Of a stretch of 64,000 nt of DNA, positions 41,752 to 52,830 are shown piece by piece (position 1 is the stretch's first letter; each line of letters starts with the position of its first letter). Below the pieces are notes generated by a model. The model saw only the letters and a program-made list of their open reading frames with translations. It was not told the origin of the DNA and made no database searches. Both the position numbers and the translations under genes were made by a program. This DNA comes from Capronia americana (Eukaryota > Ascomycota > Eurotiomycetes > Chaetothyriales > Herpotrichiellaceae): NCBI GenBank assembly GCA_016110215.1, contig JADWQD010000015.1, positions 806,001-870,000 on the forward strand, read 5' to 3'.

Positions 41752-42627
41752 ATGCTTGACGCTACCCGCAACACGTCGAGGCCTCTCGAAGGCAAGCTGG
41801 CCATCATCACCGGCGGCTCAAGAGGCATTGGCGCAGCAATAGCCGCTCACCTCGCCAGCAAAGGCGTAACTCTCCTCCTGGGCTACACCGCCGACTCTTC
41901 CGCAACCATGACAGCCGATCTTTGCGCAAAATTATCTACGACCTACGACGTCCGGTGCGAAAGCGTGCAAGCCGACTTGAACAAGCCAGAAGAAGCCTCG
42001 GCCGTCATCGTTGAAGCCGCAAAATCGCTCTTTTCCACAAACGGCTCTCTCACAATCAACATCCTGGTCAATAATGCCGGCATTGGGGGCAATTACAACC
42101 TTGGTTCGATCCCGTCAGACGCCTTCCATGCGCAATATGCAGTCAACGTCCTTGCGCCGATGATGCTCACACAGGCATGCCTGCCCCACCTCCCGCACGA
42201 TCGCTCCGGTCGCATCATCAATCTCAGTAGTGTATCATCATCCCTCGGATTCGCGGGGCAGACCGTTTACGGCGGCACGAAAGCTGCGCTGGAGGCTATG
42301 ACAAGGACGTGGGCCCGTGAGTTGGCTGAGAGGGCGACTGTCAACGCTGTCAACCCAGGCCCAGTGGAGGGCGACATGTACTATGCTGCGGGTGAGCAAT
42401 TCTGGCGGCAGATGGAGAGCTGGCAGGTGAACACGCCGTTGAGTGCGATCCGGGAGGGCGTTGACGAGGAGAAGTTAGTGACACTGAGCCGGGAGAAGAT
42501 GGGCGGGAGGAGACCTGCTTATGCAAGTGAGGTTGCTGGTGTCGTGGGGATGCTGTGTTTGGAGGACTCGGCTTGGTGTACGGGCAGTGTGGTGTGCGCA
42601 AATGGAGGGTTCAGATTCGGCATCTGA
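41752..42627 (+). CDS. Short-chain dehydrogenase/reductase (3-ketoacyl/THN-reductase-like)
   Basis: Intronless, 291 aa. Classical SDR with TGGSRGIGAAIA nucleotide loop, NNAGIG, Ser on INLSSVSSS, and YGGTK catalytic YxxxK. NPGPV and the final CANGGFRFGI are also typical. The TGGSRGIG/SSVSS-type sequence is close to fungal tetrahydroxynaphthalene- or 3-oxoacyl-reductase-like SDRs, which commonly use NADPH. Substrate unknown. A long insert before the end (MESWQVNTPLSAIREGVDEEK) covers the substrate loop. Confidence 0.92.
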   Translation: MLDATRNTSRPLEGKLAIITGGSRGIGAAIAAHLASKGVTLLLGYTADSSATMTADLCAKLSTTYDVRCESVQADLNKPEEASAVIVEAAKSLFSTNGSLTINILVNNAGIGGNYNLGSIPSDAFHAQYAVNVLAPMMLTQACLPHLPHDRSGRIINLSSVSSSLGFAGQTVYGGTKAALEAMTRTWARELAERATVNAVNPGPVEGDMYYAAGEQFWRQMESWQVNTPLSAIREGVDEEKLVTLSREKMGGRRPAYASEVAGVVGMLCLEDSAWCTGSVVCANGGFRFGI

Positions 42628-42693
42628 ATTCTCGGTCCGATGTTGGTCGTGCCTAGATTAGGTACAGATACGACTGTCCTCCTGTTGTAGCCC

Positions 42694-44701
42694 CTATGTC
42701 TTGGTTACTCTTCTTGAAACTTTTGCTTTGGCTCGCATTGCCGTGAGGATCCATAGCATCGATTCAATACATGACCCTTCGAAAGCCAGCCGTTCAACCG
42801 TTGTCATTGCGGCGACCTGGAGATCTTCTATATCTGTTACCTGATCCATGAGGAGGGGACATAAAGATGCCATGGTGAGGACTACTGCGACTGCAAATGT
42901 AGAGTGAATGATGATTTCCCCCGAAGAGCAGGGTGTCCTCAATCTTCTCTCGGACGTGTCCAAGTATGACCGGCAGCTGGAAAGACACTTCCGACAGTTT
43001 TCTTGGATTCTGTCCGGCACCTCACTTCCCAGCGGTAAGTTGCAGACGTACATGACAAATGGGCGAAAAATAATATCCTTTGCCGAATGGTATCGACACA
43101 GAATATTGAGCTGATTCAAGCCCCAAGTCGCCGAATCTGTCAGATCTGGTTTTATCGTTGGCGGTAGCAGATTGAACCAGTCCTCGAGCTGACGGTCAAG
43201 CTCCTCCGATACCTTGAGAAGTGCTGGTAATGAGCGGGGGTTGGGAGACTGTGCACTATGTGGCTGTCCACCAGAAGTCAGAGCCCCAGGATTTGTTTGG
43301 TTCATGTATACAACATGGTGTACACGATTCAACAGTCGACGAACAGACAGCTCAGCAAGCCAGCAAAGCATTTCTGTCGGTGCAAGTTGACCACATTGTG
43401 GCAGAGGAAGTGAGTCTATCAAATCCTCGATGCCACTCCGAGGGAGATGGTGTTCGGCGATCAGGTCGCATTCGAGATCGAATATCGCCCAGGCTGCTCG
43501 AACGATCGACTGAGTGCGAGGACTACTTTCAAAAGACGTTGTCATGGATTTGAGCGACGTCGAAAAGTGTTGAAGGTGGGTGGACGCCATATGCACAGAC
43601 CTCCAGGATTGCAGAGGCCTAGCTAGGAAGCCAAAGTATCTTGCTGCAAGATAAAGGGCTTGGGGAAGCACAACACTGGTTCCGAAAGAGCCCATGAATT
43701 CATGTATTAGTACGGGTAAAGCCGTAGACATGTAGCCCGCGCCTGGCGCCCAGTTAGGATCGAGAAGTGCTGCTGGACTTGGGATGTCTTGAACAACTTC
43801 TCCTAACGCAAAGCATACAAGACATAGAGCTGAGTCCAGATCAAGGCGGAGGCCAGTTTCCAGGACCGATCTATAAAGTCTCCAGAACTCCTCTTTGCTG
43901 AGGATCGGATTCTCAGAGTGGACCGAAGAGAAGAAAGACTCGATTAGGCGGTCCGTATTTCGCCCATTCATTTGTGGCAGCATGATGTTGGGCTCTGCGC
44001 TGTTAGTGGTCATCAAAGCACTTGGTACACTTCTTTTGGTCTCTATATCCAAGAAGATATCCACGGGGAAGTCACCGAGGAGCGCCTTGAGCTTCTCAGA
44101 TACCAGAAGACTGCCTGTGGTGGTGAGGTGGCCTCGTGGTATAGTCATAGGAGGCAAGTTGACCTCCGAGGCGAGAGAAGGAGGCAGCGCCGCATATTGT
44201 GCAGCACTGAATTGCGCACTCTGAGGCCGGACAGCAGCCGCCGACAACGGGGAATCGTGAACAAAGGCGGCAGGAGGATCTGCGATAGACTGTGGGGTGA
44301 CCTGAGAGGAACGAGAATGCGCCCCGACTTGGTGACGATGTTGTTGGGCAGTCAGACTCGAGAGGGTACGAGAGTGCTCTTGCAGCAGCACCTCGACGTC
44401 AGCCAGACGCGACGACAGTGCGGATACGGAGGGATCTGGAGCAGCCTTGGACCTTCGACATCTGAGTAGTGTGTGATCACACGGGGTAATGGACTTGCTT
44501 ACTTTGACGCTTGAACCTCTGCATAGTTGCACTGAACACCTACATCCTCGCAGAGACTGCACGTCGGCTTCTCGCCGTTACATTTCCGCTTCCTGAAGAG
44601 TGGCGCTTAGCGGAAAACTCGAGGACGGCCATCATAATAATTCCGAACCTCTTACGACATAGTTGGCAAGCGATGGCAGCTCGCTTTCGCAGCGGATCCA
44701 T
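42694..44701 (-). CDS. Zn2Cys6 fungal-specific transcription factor
   Basis: Three exons (minus): 44701-44649, 44592-44503, 44461-42694, 636 aa. Both introns (56 and 41 bp) are phase 2. The binuclear zinc cluster is rebuilt by splicing: two Cys in exon 1 and four in exon 2, spacing C-x2-C-x6-C-x6-C-x2-C-x6-C, with a basic RKRKRK loop. A coiled-coil dimerisation segment (SALSSRLADVEVLLQEHSRTL) follows. Then comes the fungal_trans middle-homology region (FFSSVHSENPILSKEEFW, LALYLAARYFGFLARPLQSW-like block, HLPRSGIEDLIDSLP). It is convergent with the SDR at 41752 and probably regulates nearby genes; this is inference. Confidence 0.92.
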
Positions 44702-46170
44702 CACGGCGACTTGGGGATTGCACTTGCCGGCAGTCTAGCTATCCACCACTGTTGCGACACATAGCGAGAAGAGCAAGAAGACTGGAGAGCTTGAGGAGGC
44801 GAGGCGGCTAGATATTGCCGAACATCCGCCAAGCCATCCCGTCGTCCTTGCAAAGACGACGCCAGGCAAGGAGTGGCGGATGAGCGGTCCGCAATCGTTA
44901 TTTCCACAGTATTCTGGCCATGGCGTGGGGTTCTTGCGACGACGAATGCTTCATGTCTCTTGTATTCTAGATCTCTCCGCTGCCTAAGGCCCCGTTCCAG
45001 TAACTTATTATCGTGTTGAGACTTTCATCTCGTCCTTTAGAGACTTAGTCCGCTTGAACGTCTGCTCAATCTACCACTTCCCTATTGGACAAGTACTGTA
45101 GGATAGTCTCACCGCTTTCCATTGTCTCAATCTCGAAACACCGAAACCCATTCGAAACCCACGTCAAAGTCAGATTCTTTTCTCTGCGCAGTGTGTATGC
45201 ACTCAGTAAACCAAGTACAGTACTTTAATTATCGAGAAGTCATCATCATTCTTTGTTTTCCACCTGTTACGATATACGACTGTGCCACTACTTCGTAGAG
45301 TCAGCTCATGGAAAGAGAAAGGGGAGATGGAGGGAGGGAGGGGAGAAGACAGGTATGTATTTATCTCCACGCTCTATCGGATGCCTCATACAGTGAAGGA
45401 ATTTTCGCCCATACGGCTGGTAACCAACCACGACTTCGTAGTCCATCCGTACCGATATCTCTCGAACTTTATCTATCGAAGGAGAAAGCAGTTGGAAATA
45501 ATTTTATTGTTTACTCAGAAAAAAATCTTGAACCTCCCCAGCCTCAGGGCCGCACCAAAGTTAGATCTCATTCTCTACGCAGGCTTACCACACAGCGAAG
45601 GCGGGTGCCGGTAACAGGGCCCCCTGGCCCAGATGAGGGCATGCTTGATCCGTTGGTCAGGCCGAATGACACCATGGTCAGTCACGTACAGGAGCGACTC
45701 AGGTTGAAGCCAGCGGGCGTCAGGTTGTGGTCGGGTCCAAAGATGGAAATGGAAAGTGCCCATGTCGAGATTCCGACGTCGAACTGTCTGTTTCCACGGA
45801 GGTTTGCAAGATTAGTTTTCACCGGAAAGATACTCTGGCCTTCTCATTATACCTAACCAATTATACTTGCCGCTTACAGGCAAGGTTACGAGACAGTACT
45901 GTGCCCATGAAATGCGCGGAGGGATCTGACATCAGTGAGGATGAGCATACATGAGAAGGCTGCTTCTGCATTTCATCCGACTTCTTCGAGCCATTTATAT
46001 ATAAATCGCGTAATGCGACGCAAAAGACGAGCAAATGCGCAAAGCAAAGTGCTGCTGTATTTAATCGAACAAGATAATAACAAATTTCGTTCCCTCTCTT
46101 TCGCATTTGAATCATGAAAACCATTGCTCGTCCGCTACCAGCTGGGGATGAGAGCAGTCACTGCGCCCAC
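44702..46170. other. Intergenic region
   Basis: 1.5 kb upstream of the Zn2Cys6 gene and downstream of the RING gene, both on the minus strand. AT-richer than its surroundings near 45180-45260 and 45960-46090. Short open frames only; no gene supported. Confidence 0.45.
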
Positions 46171-48258
46171 TCACGCAGTCCGGCGATTGCCAGTCGACAT
46201 CAGTGTAATCTTCTTCTTCTTCCCTTTCTTTTGCCGGCCTCCGCCACTCAAGCTTGCCTCGACCATCGCCACGGCCTCGCCCTCGTCGAGTAGGTCTTTT
46301 TCCCAGTCTTGAAGCCATCCGTCATCTACCTGTACAGTAGGGGCAGGCGCAGCAAGCAATGGTGGGGTGGTCGGAGCCACTGCCGTTGTCCCCCAAACAG
46401 TTCTGGGAGCGTCGGGACTGGTGCCAGGGGTGGTCAGCGTTGCAAATGCAGATTGAGCTCTGTTATTGCCCCACGGAGGCGTTGTTGCGAGACCGGACTC
46501 AACGCCTGGCGACGAGCTAGCATGAGTCGATGGGTCGACCAGAGGTTGGAAATCAGTGTCGGTGAAGCTCTTGGTGCCCACACTGGGTCTACGCGGTCGT
46601 CTAGCGGCTGCCCAACGCTTGTCGTCCTCTTCTTTCTCTGCTCGTATTCTATCCCTTTCTTCTCGAGCTTCCTTTTCCGAGTTTCTCTTTCGTCGCTTGG
46701 AGATCTCCTCTTTGAACTGTTCTAGGATGACCGGGTTGATGATATCTGTCCAGTCGCACTCCAGGAAAGTCACCTCAAAGCCATACGGTAAATGAGCCAT
46801 ATATTTCGCTCTTTTGCGTAGGTCATCATCTATGACATGCCCGGTTGAGATATGTTCTACTCGTGGAAGAATCGTCGAGGGGAAAGCCGAAAAGTCTCCG
46901 AAAGCAGCTTTCAGAATTCGAATGTCCAGTGGTGAGAGGAAGAAATTGGGCAATGCATGGTAGAAGTAGAATGAATGAACAAGGGGTCGATTGGAGCCAT
47001 GCCCAGGCCGGGGCGGGACTGGTGCGGATTTTGTTGGAATGGCGATTGGATGGAGCGACATCTCTTGAACAGCGGCGGTTAGGACGGTATTCTGTTCCTG
47101 GTCAGCTGCTTCCCAGGACTCTGGCACTTCGGCTTGCTTCGTGCACGTCGAAGTCGTTGACCCGGCCGCAGGAGGGTTACCCAAGCCGGACATTTTCTGC
47201 TTGAGGTCTTCAATAGCTAACACAGCTTTGCGGGTCCATGTATTGTCGTCACCAAACATAAGCTCGTCTTCCTTGCCCTGTGTATCAAGGTCTGCGATCT
47301 CCTGGTCATATTGAGCAGCCATATAGTCTTCTCCTCCTTTCATGAAGCGTGCATAATCCATCATGCCAGCTACATGGAACCAGGGAATATCGTCTGTATG
47401 GCCATAGCTCTCAGCAGTGTCACGAGGTAGGGCAAGTGTTGTCCCTGGCTCTCGCTTCAGAAGCTTCAGAAGAATGTCGCCACCCTCTCTTAGCAGGCTT
47501 ACATCATTGCCGTGGATCCATCTGACCGGCCTGGTATCTGAAACGTAGATGCTGTCCTCACAAATCGCACATTTTTTCCACCTGGCTCGCTTCTCGGGAA
47601 CTGGGGTTGACTCGTCGGTCGAATGCATGTAGCGGATAAGACATGGTAAGCAGTAGATGTGGCCACACTTGGCCATTCGAGGAGCCACTGGGGTGGATAG
47701 ACAGATCGGACAACTCGCATCTTGAGTCTCGGCCGAGGCAAGGACTTGGAGGACGGCATCCCAACTAACATAGATGTCTGCATCAACGGTTTGAGCATGG
47801 TACTCTCGATCAGGTCGGACAATGAAGCGGTAGTTTGCGTGGACGTAGCGAGCCTTGTCAATGGCATGGTAACCCGAGCCGAGTCCCCACGTACGATGGC
47901 GTGTTTGACTATGACGGTGATTGAAGTGCTGAGAATGGTGCTGCGGACGGGGAGGGAGGGTGAAGTTCATCAAATGGGTGATTGAAGTTTGTCCTTTTCT
48001 CGAGTTGACCGATCTCATGGCGTTTGTCTCATCCTCATCAATGAGTCGAGGCTTCTTTTGTTGCTTGTGCTGTTTTCGGAGGGGTTGGCTCCCGCGCGCC
48101 TGGGATGTCTGACGCGTCAAAGCTGACGGCCCAGCACTTCCTGAGCTAAGTGATCGTTTAGAAAAGGAGTTATCGGGGGCAGCTTGGGAGTAGTTCGACG
48201 TTGATGAGGCCGGAGGTAGTTTGCTCGCGGGCGGAAGAGAGGTGGCGCTGGATGACAT
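46171..48258 (-). CDS. MAG2: RING E3 ubiquitin ligase, RNF10/Mag2 family
   Basis: Uninterrupted, 695 aa from ATG 48258; the frame runs upstream to 48321, but the Ser/Pro-rich start MSSSATS is the more likely. After a disordered basic region comes the conserved pre-RING block (YHAIDKARYVHANYRFIV). The C3HC4 RING starts at Cys183 (CPICLS, MAKCGHIYCLPCL, KKCAICEDSI). Later conserved segments: HSFYFYHALPNFFLSPLDIRIL, PRVEHIST and FLECDW, all typical of RNF10/Mag2. The family ubiquitylates ribosomal proteins uS3/uS5 of stalled or defective 40S subunits. The C-terminal tail is Ser/Pro rich and ends in a Lys run. It faces the Ubp3/USP10 gene across a shared promoter. Confidence 0.9.
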   Translation of the reverse strand: MSSSATSLPPASKLPPASSTSNYSQAAPDNSFSKRSLSSGSAGPSALTRQTSQARGSQPLRKQHKQQKKPRLIDEDETNAMRSVNSRKGQTSITHLMNFTLPPRPQHHSQHFNHRHSQTRHRTWGLGSGYHAIDKARYVHANYRFIVRPDREYHAQTVDADIYVSWDAVLQVLASAETQDASCPICLSTPVAPRMAKCGHIYCLPCLIRYMHSTDESTPVPEKRARWKKCAICEDSIYVSDTRPVRWIHGNDVSLLREGGDILLKLLKREPGTTLALPRDTAESYGHTDDIPWFHVAGMMDYARFMKGGEDYMAAQYDQEIADLDTQGKEDELMFGDDNTWTRKAVLAIEDLKQKMSGLGNPPAAGSTTSTCTKQAEVPESWEAADQEQNTVLTAAVQEMSLHPIAIPTKSAPVPPRPGHGSNRPLVHSFYFYHALPNFFLSPLDIRILKAAFGDFSAFPSTILPRVEHISTGHVIDDDLRKRAKYMAHLPYGFEVTFLECDWTDIINPVILEQFKEEISKRRKRNSEKEAREERDRIRAEKEEDDKRWAAARRPRRPSVGTKSFTDTDFQPLVDPSTHASSSPGVESGLATTPPWGNNRAQSAFATLTTPGTSPDAPRTVWGTTAVAPTTPPLLAAPAPTVQVDDGWLQDWEKDLLDEGEAVAMVEASLSGGGRQKKGKKKKITLMSTGNRRTA

Positions 48259-49004
48259 CGCTACTTTGGATCGACTTGTCTCCTCAAGTCCGGCAACGAA
48301 GCAGACAAGCGTCCTCGACAAAAGGCAGAGAGGAAGGAACTGACAGAGAATAGGAGGATGGACTGGGATAGACCGCGATCACCCCAATGAAGGGGTGGTG
48401 AGAGGTGATTGAAACTGAACGCGAGCAACGAGAAGGCTAAGTCATGTTGTGACGGACAGAGGGGCAGCCGAATGACTCCCACTAACCCGATGCATTAGGT
48501 AAGCCTACGAAGGAAATTTGGAGAAAGCCGGGGGCTCTCTACCCGTGCGCTTACTGGCTGGAATGAGGGTAGACAAACCCACTCGACCTGCGAAATCCGC
48601 CGAGTTGAGAAGAACCAACTGCGCAATTGTTCGTGCTTGCCTTGGACGACTCAACCACACGTCCGCATCACTCTGCGACTTAACCTTTGGTCGCTTTGCC
48701 TTGACACAAGGGTGTTACCTCACTCTTGCCTCTCCCCTCCTGCTCTCTGGGCTACCGTTCGGCGATTCGACCGACTTCTCATCTCCGTCGCCTTCGTCCA
48801 TCTTCCCCTGGGCGCAGCTGTTGTCGAGCCCGATCGATCTTTCGCTCTCACCTCATCCTTTCTTTCCACGACTGCTTGATAATGGACCAACAAAGGTCGT
48901 CGGTTTAGGAGACCGAAGATCAGGAAAGAGAGAGACGCGCCGCGTATCAACCCTCCGCATCATGTCCTGGCGAAGAAAGCCCTGAACGCGACTTGATCAC
49001 AACC
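48259..49004. promoter_or_regulatory. Bidirectional promoter between RNF10/Mag2-like and Ubp3/USP10-like genes
   Basis: 746 bp between divergent start codons; it must hold both promoters and leaders. CT-rich runs occur near 48720-48870. No defined operator recognised. Confidence 0.55.
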
Positions 49005-51692
49005 ATGCAATCAAACCACAATCCCTATGGGCAACATGCCATGCCCATGCAGGCTCCTCAGAGGCGGCACGATGGCTCGTACGCAGCCATGCCACCGCCC
49101 GTGAGGCAGCATCACCAGTATCAGCCGTATTATCAGCAACATATGGCTCCTATGATGCCTCAATATCCGCATCAATACCAGCCCAACTGGTATGGATATC
49201 AACAACCTCACATGCATCCTATGCATGCACGACCGCCATATTATCCTCAGCATAGCATGCCTCCACCTCAATATCCCGCAGCGGCTCCTCCTCCCGCGCC
49301 CCATCATGGCCCCTTGGTGGTATCGTCGCCACAGCACGTTCACGCTCCTCCCCGTCACAGCCAGGGAGCCCCCCCGCCTGTGCCGCAACACATCTCGGCC
49401 GCTCCCTCGATGACCTCCAACCCAGTCCATACGCCGCCTTCTCCACCATTGAGCACATCGAGCACTGTGAACACAAGAAAAGAGACCGTATCTCCTGCAG
49501 TCTCGCCTGCCCCGCAGCGTGTTCAAAGCCCGTCAGTTGACACACCCCAGGAACCGTTTCAGCCTCCTGTGCCTTGGCTGTCAGTCGAGAGCGAGCCATT
49601 TCCTCCACGAGCCCCGCGACGGAGACGGCGAATTCTCCGGTCACTTCTTGCTTCAGAACCCGTTGTGTACCCGGTGGTGGAACAGCCATCTTCACCACTT
49701 CCTGAAGCAGAGGCACTACAAGAGCAACAAGAGCCGGTGTCACAGGAAGTAAACCCAGACACTTCTACAGAGCAAAATTTCACACAGACGTCCCAAGCCT
49801 CGACCCCGCTGCCTTCGGATGCCCCTTCAGATGCTGCTTCTACTCAGCCAACTACCCCTTCATCTGCGGCCCCCGCGTCTCTCTCGAAGACCCCGACCCA
49901 ACCCAAAGCTCGACCAGTGGGTACTGTTATACCAGCCGTTCCTATTTTGCCTCCTAGTCCTTCTGCAGCGCGCTCTGCTCACCGTGACTCGGTCGTTTCC
50001 ACACAATCAAGGCTATCTGAACAAGCACCACCATCCGTAGAAGTAACCGAGCCTAAGCCTACTTCTCCTGAAGGGCAAGAAACCACGCAGGCCCCAGAAG
50101 TTGCCGTTCCGACCGTTTCGCCCACTGCTCCGAAGTCCTGGGCAAATCTTTTCAAATCCAACGACGCGAGGGCTGGGTCGTCCGCCACATTACCCTCTCA
50201 GGCTGCGTCATCGATATCTGGGACGGCGAAGAGCGAGTCCCTGTCCGAGGTCCTCAATGACATGAACGCTGTCGTCGAGGCACCGACCACTATCTCTTTT
50301 CTGAAACCGCGTGGTCTCGTCAATACCGGCAATATGTGCTATATGAACTCTGTATTGCAAGTTCTTGTTTTTTGTTTGCCATTCTACGATTTTATCGCCA
50401 AAGTCGCCGACAGAGCTCCACATACATTCAAGAGCGACACGCCTTTGGTCGATGCGATCATCATGTTTGTACGAGAATATCCCATCATCTGCTCCGCCAA
50501 CTCTGTCGACCAGCTTCGTCTGCGCCTGAAACCAGAAGACTACGAGAATTTTGGCGATAGTCTCATTCCGGAGTATGTCTATGCAGCGATAAAAGACCTG
50601 CCGCGGTTCCGTGAAATGCGAAGGGGTCATCAACAGGATGCCCAGGAGTTTCTTGGCTTTCTCCTGGAAGAATTACACGAAGAGTGTGCTCGTGCCATGA
50701 GGTCTACCACGGCCTCGAGTTCTGGCCGAACAACACCTGTGGGGAGTGTCTCGAACGCTTCGGATCACGCTGACGTTGAAGGGGGCTGGATGGAAGTTGG
50801 CCACAAGCAGAAAGCCGCTGTGACTCGATCGTCTGGAATGCTGGCTGCTGATTCCCCCGTGACAAACATTTTCGGTGGCAAGCTTCGGTCAGAGCTCAAG
50901 GTCTCAGGAAACAAGTTATCTATCACTTTGGAGCCATATTCACCATTGCAACTTGACATCGGCTCGCCTCAAGTCAACAATATCATCGATGCGCTGAAAG
51001 GTCTAACTCGACCAGAGAGCATGCAAGGTGATTTTCACACCCCCCGAGGAGTCAAGGCCACCGCAACCAAGCAAGTTTTCATTGAGACTTTGCCTCCGGT
51101 TCTGATCCTGCACTTGAAACGATTCCACTATGACAACACTACAAAACGTGCTGAGAAGATCTGGAAGCGTGTTGGCTATCCCCTGGAGTTAGAAATTCCG
51201 AAGGAAGTGTTCCCCTTGCAAGTGCGGAACAAGTTCACGGCTCATGGTGGACTGCCCAAATATCGTCTCACCGGAGTCATCTATCATCACGGCAAAAATG
51301 CCAACGGCGGACACTACACTGTTGATATCCGCCGGCAAGATGGCCGTGAATGGATCCGGATGGATGATACCTTGCTTCGCCGCATCAGAGCTGAAGATGT
51401 AGCTGAAGGGGGTAGCGAAGAAGATCCGAAAGTGCTAGCTGCAGCCCTTGAGCGGCACAAAGCTTCTGGCAACAGGTTTGACCAGTTTGACCAGGAGGAG
51501 GAGGTAGACGAAGGGTCCGACAAAGCATGGAGCCAAGTGAATGGCCATGCAAGGTCCAAGTCTACGCTGAGTGCAGCTGTTAATGGAACTGCTACTCCCA
51601 AAGACTCCTCTGGCAAAGACACGCCGAACCCCAAGTATGCCGTCAAAGACAACAAGGTTGCCTATCTGTTGTTCTATCAACGTATTCAGTAG
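49005..51692 (+). CDS. UBP3: Ubiquitin carboxyl-terminal hydrolase, Ubp3/USP10 family
   Basis: Uninterrupted, 895 aa. Start ATG 49005; upstream in-frame codons include only a TTG. The first 430 residues are disordered: Met/His/Pro/Gln/Tyr-rich (QQHMAPMMPQYPHQYQPNWYG), then Ser/Thr/Pro-rich. The USP catalytic domain runs from about 437 to the end, with the Cys box GLVNTGNMCYMNS (Cys445), HQQDAQEFLGFLLEE, LPPVLILHLKRFHYD and the His box HHGKNANGGHYT (His770). The last residues AYLLFYQRI are typical. Yeast Ubp3 works with Bre5, and USP10 with G3BP. They reverse ubiquitin on ribosomal and trafficking proteins and act in ribophagy. Length and layout fit this family. Confidence 0.95.
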   Translation: MQSNHNPYGQHAMPMQAPQRRHDGSYAAMPPPVRQHHQYQPYYQQHMAPMMPQYPHQYQPNWYGYQQPHMHPMHARPPYYPQHSMPPPQYPAAAPPPAPHHGPLVVSSPQHVHAPPRHSQGAPPPVPQHISAAPSMTSNPVHTPPSPPLSTSSTVNTRKETVSPAVSPAPQRVQSPSVDTPQEPFQPPVPWLSVESEPFPPRAPRRRRRILRSLLASEPVVYPVVEQPSSPLPEAEALQEQQEPVSQEVNPDTSTEQNFTQTSQASTPLPSDAPSDAASTQPTTPSSAAPASLSKTPTQPKARPVGTVIPAVPILPPSPSAARSAHRDSVVSTQSRLSEQAPPSVEVTEPKPTSPEGQETTQAPEVAVPTVSPTAPKSWANLFKSNDARAGSSATLPSQAASSISGTAKSESLSEVLNDMNAVVEAPTTISFLKPRGLVNTGNMCYMNSVLQVLVFCLPFYDFIAKVADRAPHTFKSDTPLVDAIIMFVREYPIICSANSVDQLRLRLKPEDYENFGDSLIPEYVYAAIKDLPRFREMRRGHQQDAQEFLGFLLEELHEECARAMRSTTASSSGRTTPVGSVSNASDHADVEGGWMEVGHKQKAAVTRSSGMLAADSPVTNIFGGKLRSELKVSGNKLSITLEPYSPLQLDIGSPQVNNIIDALKGLTRPESMQGDFHTPRGVKATATKQVFIETLPPVLILHLKRFHYDNTTKRAEKIWKRVGYPLELEIPKEVFPLQVRNKFTAHGGLPKYRLTGVIYHHGKNANGGHYTVDIRRQDGREWIRMDDTLLRRIRAEDVAEGGSEEDPKVLAAALERHKASGNRFDQFDQEEEVDEGSDKAWSQVNGHARSKSTLSAAVNGTATPKDSSGKDTPNPKYAVKDNKVAYLLFYQRIQ

Positions 51693-52830
51693 CAGTGAGG
51701 AGGCTTGTATCATGACTCACAAGCTGCAAACTGGTCTCTGATGGCCTGATTCCCCACGAACTGAGATGGCCACCAGCTTACGGTTCCCACCATGTCTTCT
51801 GGACGATGCTTCTTCACCTCATCACAATTACGATCATTCTTGACACCGTTACAGCGCCTTTCTTGTCGGACAAAAGTGAGCATTGCTGAAATCGGAGAGG
51901 AGTCCCAAAGACTCAAAAAGTTCACTCGCCGGATCTGAGGAGCGATACACAATGCATAGCGAAGGAATGCTCATGAGCCCAGCATGGACCGGCCTCGTTG
52001 AGCATCAGCGTAACGTCTTCCCCTCTGCCCATTCCCAAAGACCTTATGACCTTGTCCTAACGAACCGCACCTATTTAAATTCACCTTGCCAACCCCTGGT
52101 TCTTTCGGCTGGCCCAGCTGACCTCGCTTGTATCAGACCATGTTATTGGGAGGAAGAAGATACGTTAGCATCTATTGGTGACTGATGCAAGAAGGGAGGA
52201 CGGGTGAAAGAGATAGCTGCATTAATCCTGATGGCGGTGGCCATAACAACCTATTGACTGTATCTACACCCTTCTTCGCCACAGTTGGAGCCTGCACTGA
52301 CGCCGGTGGTTGTGATCTGATGGGGGCAGCTCAGATGTTGATAATTCCCTCCTGGAGACCAGCGGCCTGTAGTCATCGCGTCTGGCTAGGAGAAAGAACA
52401 AGATTATTTACCCTTATTCCTTGCCATCACTTCTTCTTCCTCCGTTCGTCATCGCACCTGATTGCCAAAGAATCCATTTTCCTATCTCTACCATCCATCC
52501 TGTACCCATCTTTGAGTCTCAGAGAGGCTGAGACACTATGCTTGTGGGTGAAAGATCCGACTCAAGAGATGAAGTCACATGTTTGTTTGCTACAGTACCC
52601 CAGATGCTTACATGGCACCATCGACAGGTTGATCCCCTCAAACATGTCAATCATTTACAGCCCTGTACGAAGTGAAAAGGGGGAAGGTTAGCAGGACATG
52701 CGAAAGGTCTTCTTTGCAGAAGCGCTGCCGCCGCACGATAAGTGGGTTATAGCAATATTTGCGGTGGAAGGAGATCTGAACTTCATTCCTGTCGCCCCAT
52801 TCGTATATCTTGACTTTATTCGCCCTGCCT
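51693..52830. other. Intergenic region
   Basis: 1.1 kb downstream of UBP3. The plus-strand open frame 52185-52691 has no recognisable domain and poor composition. No gene supported. Confidence 0.45.

Noticed and set aside
52185..52691. 168-codon plus-strand frame downstream of UBP3
   Set aside because: Mixed composition with no domain; no supporting signal.
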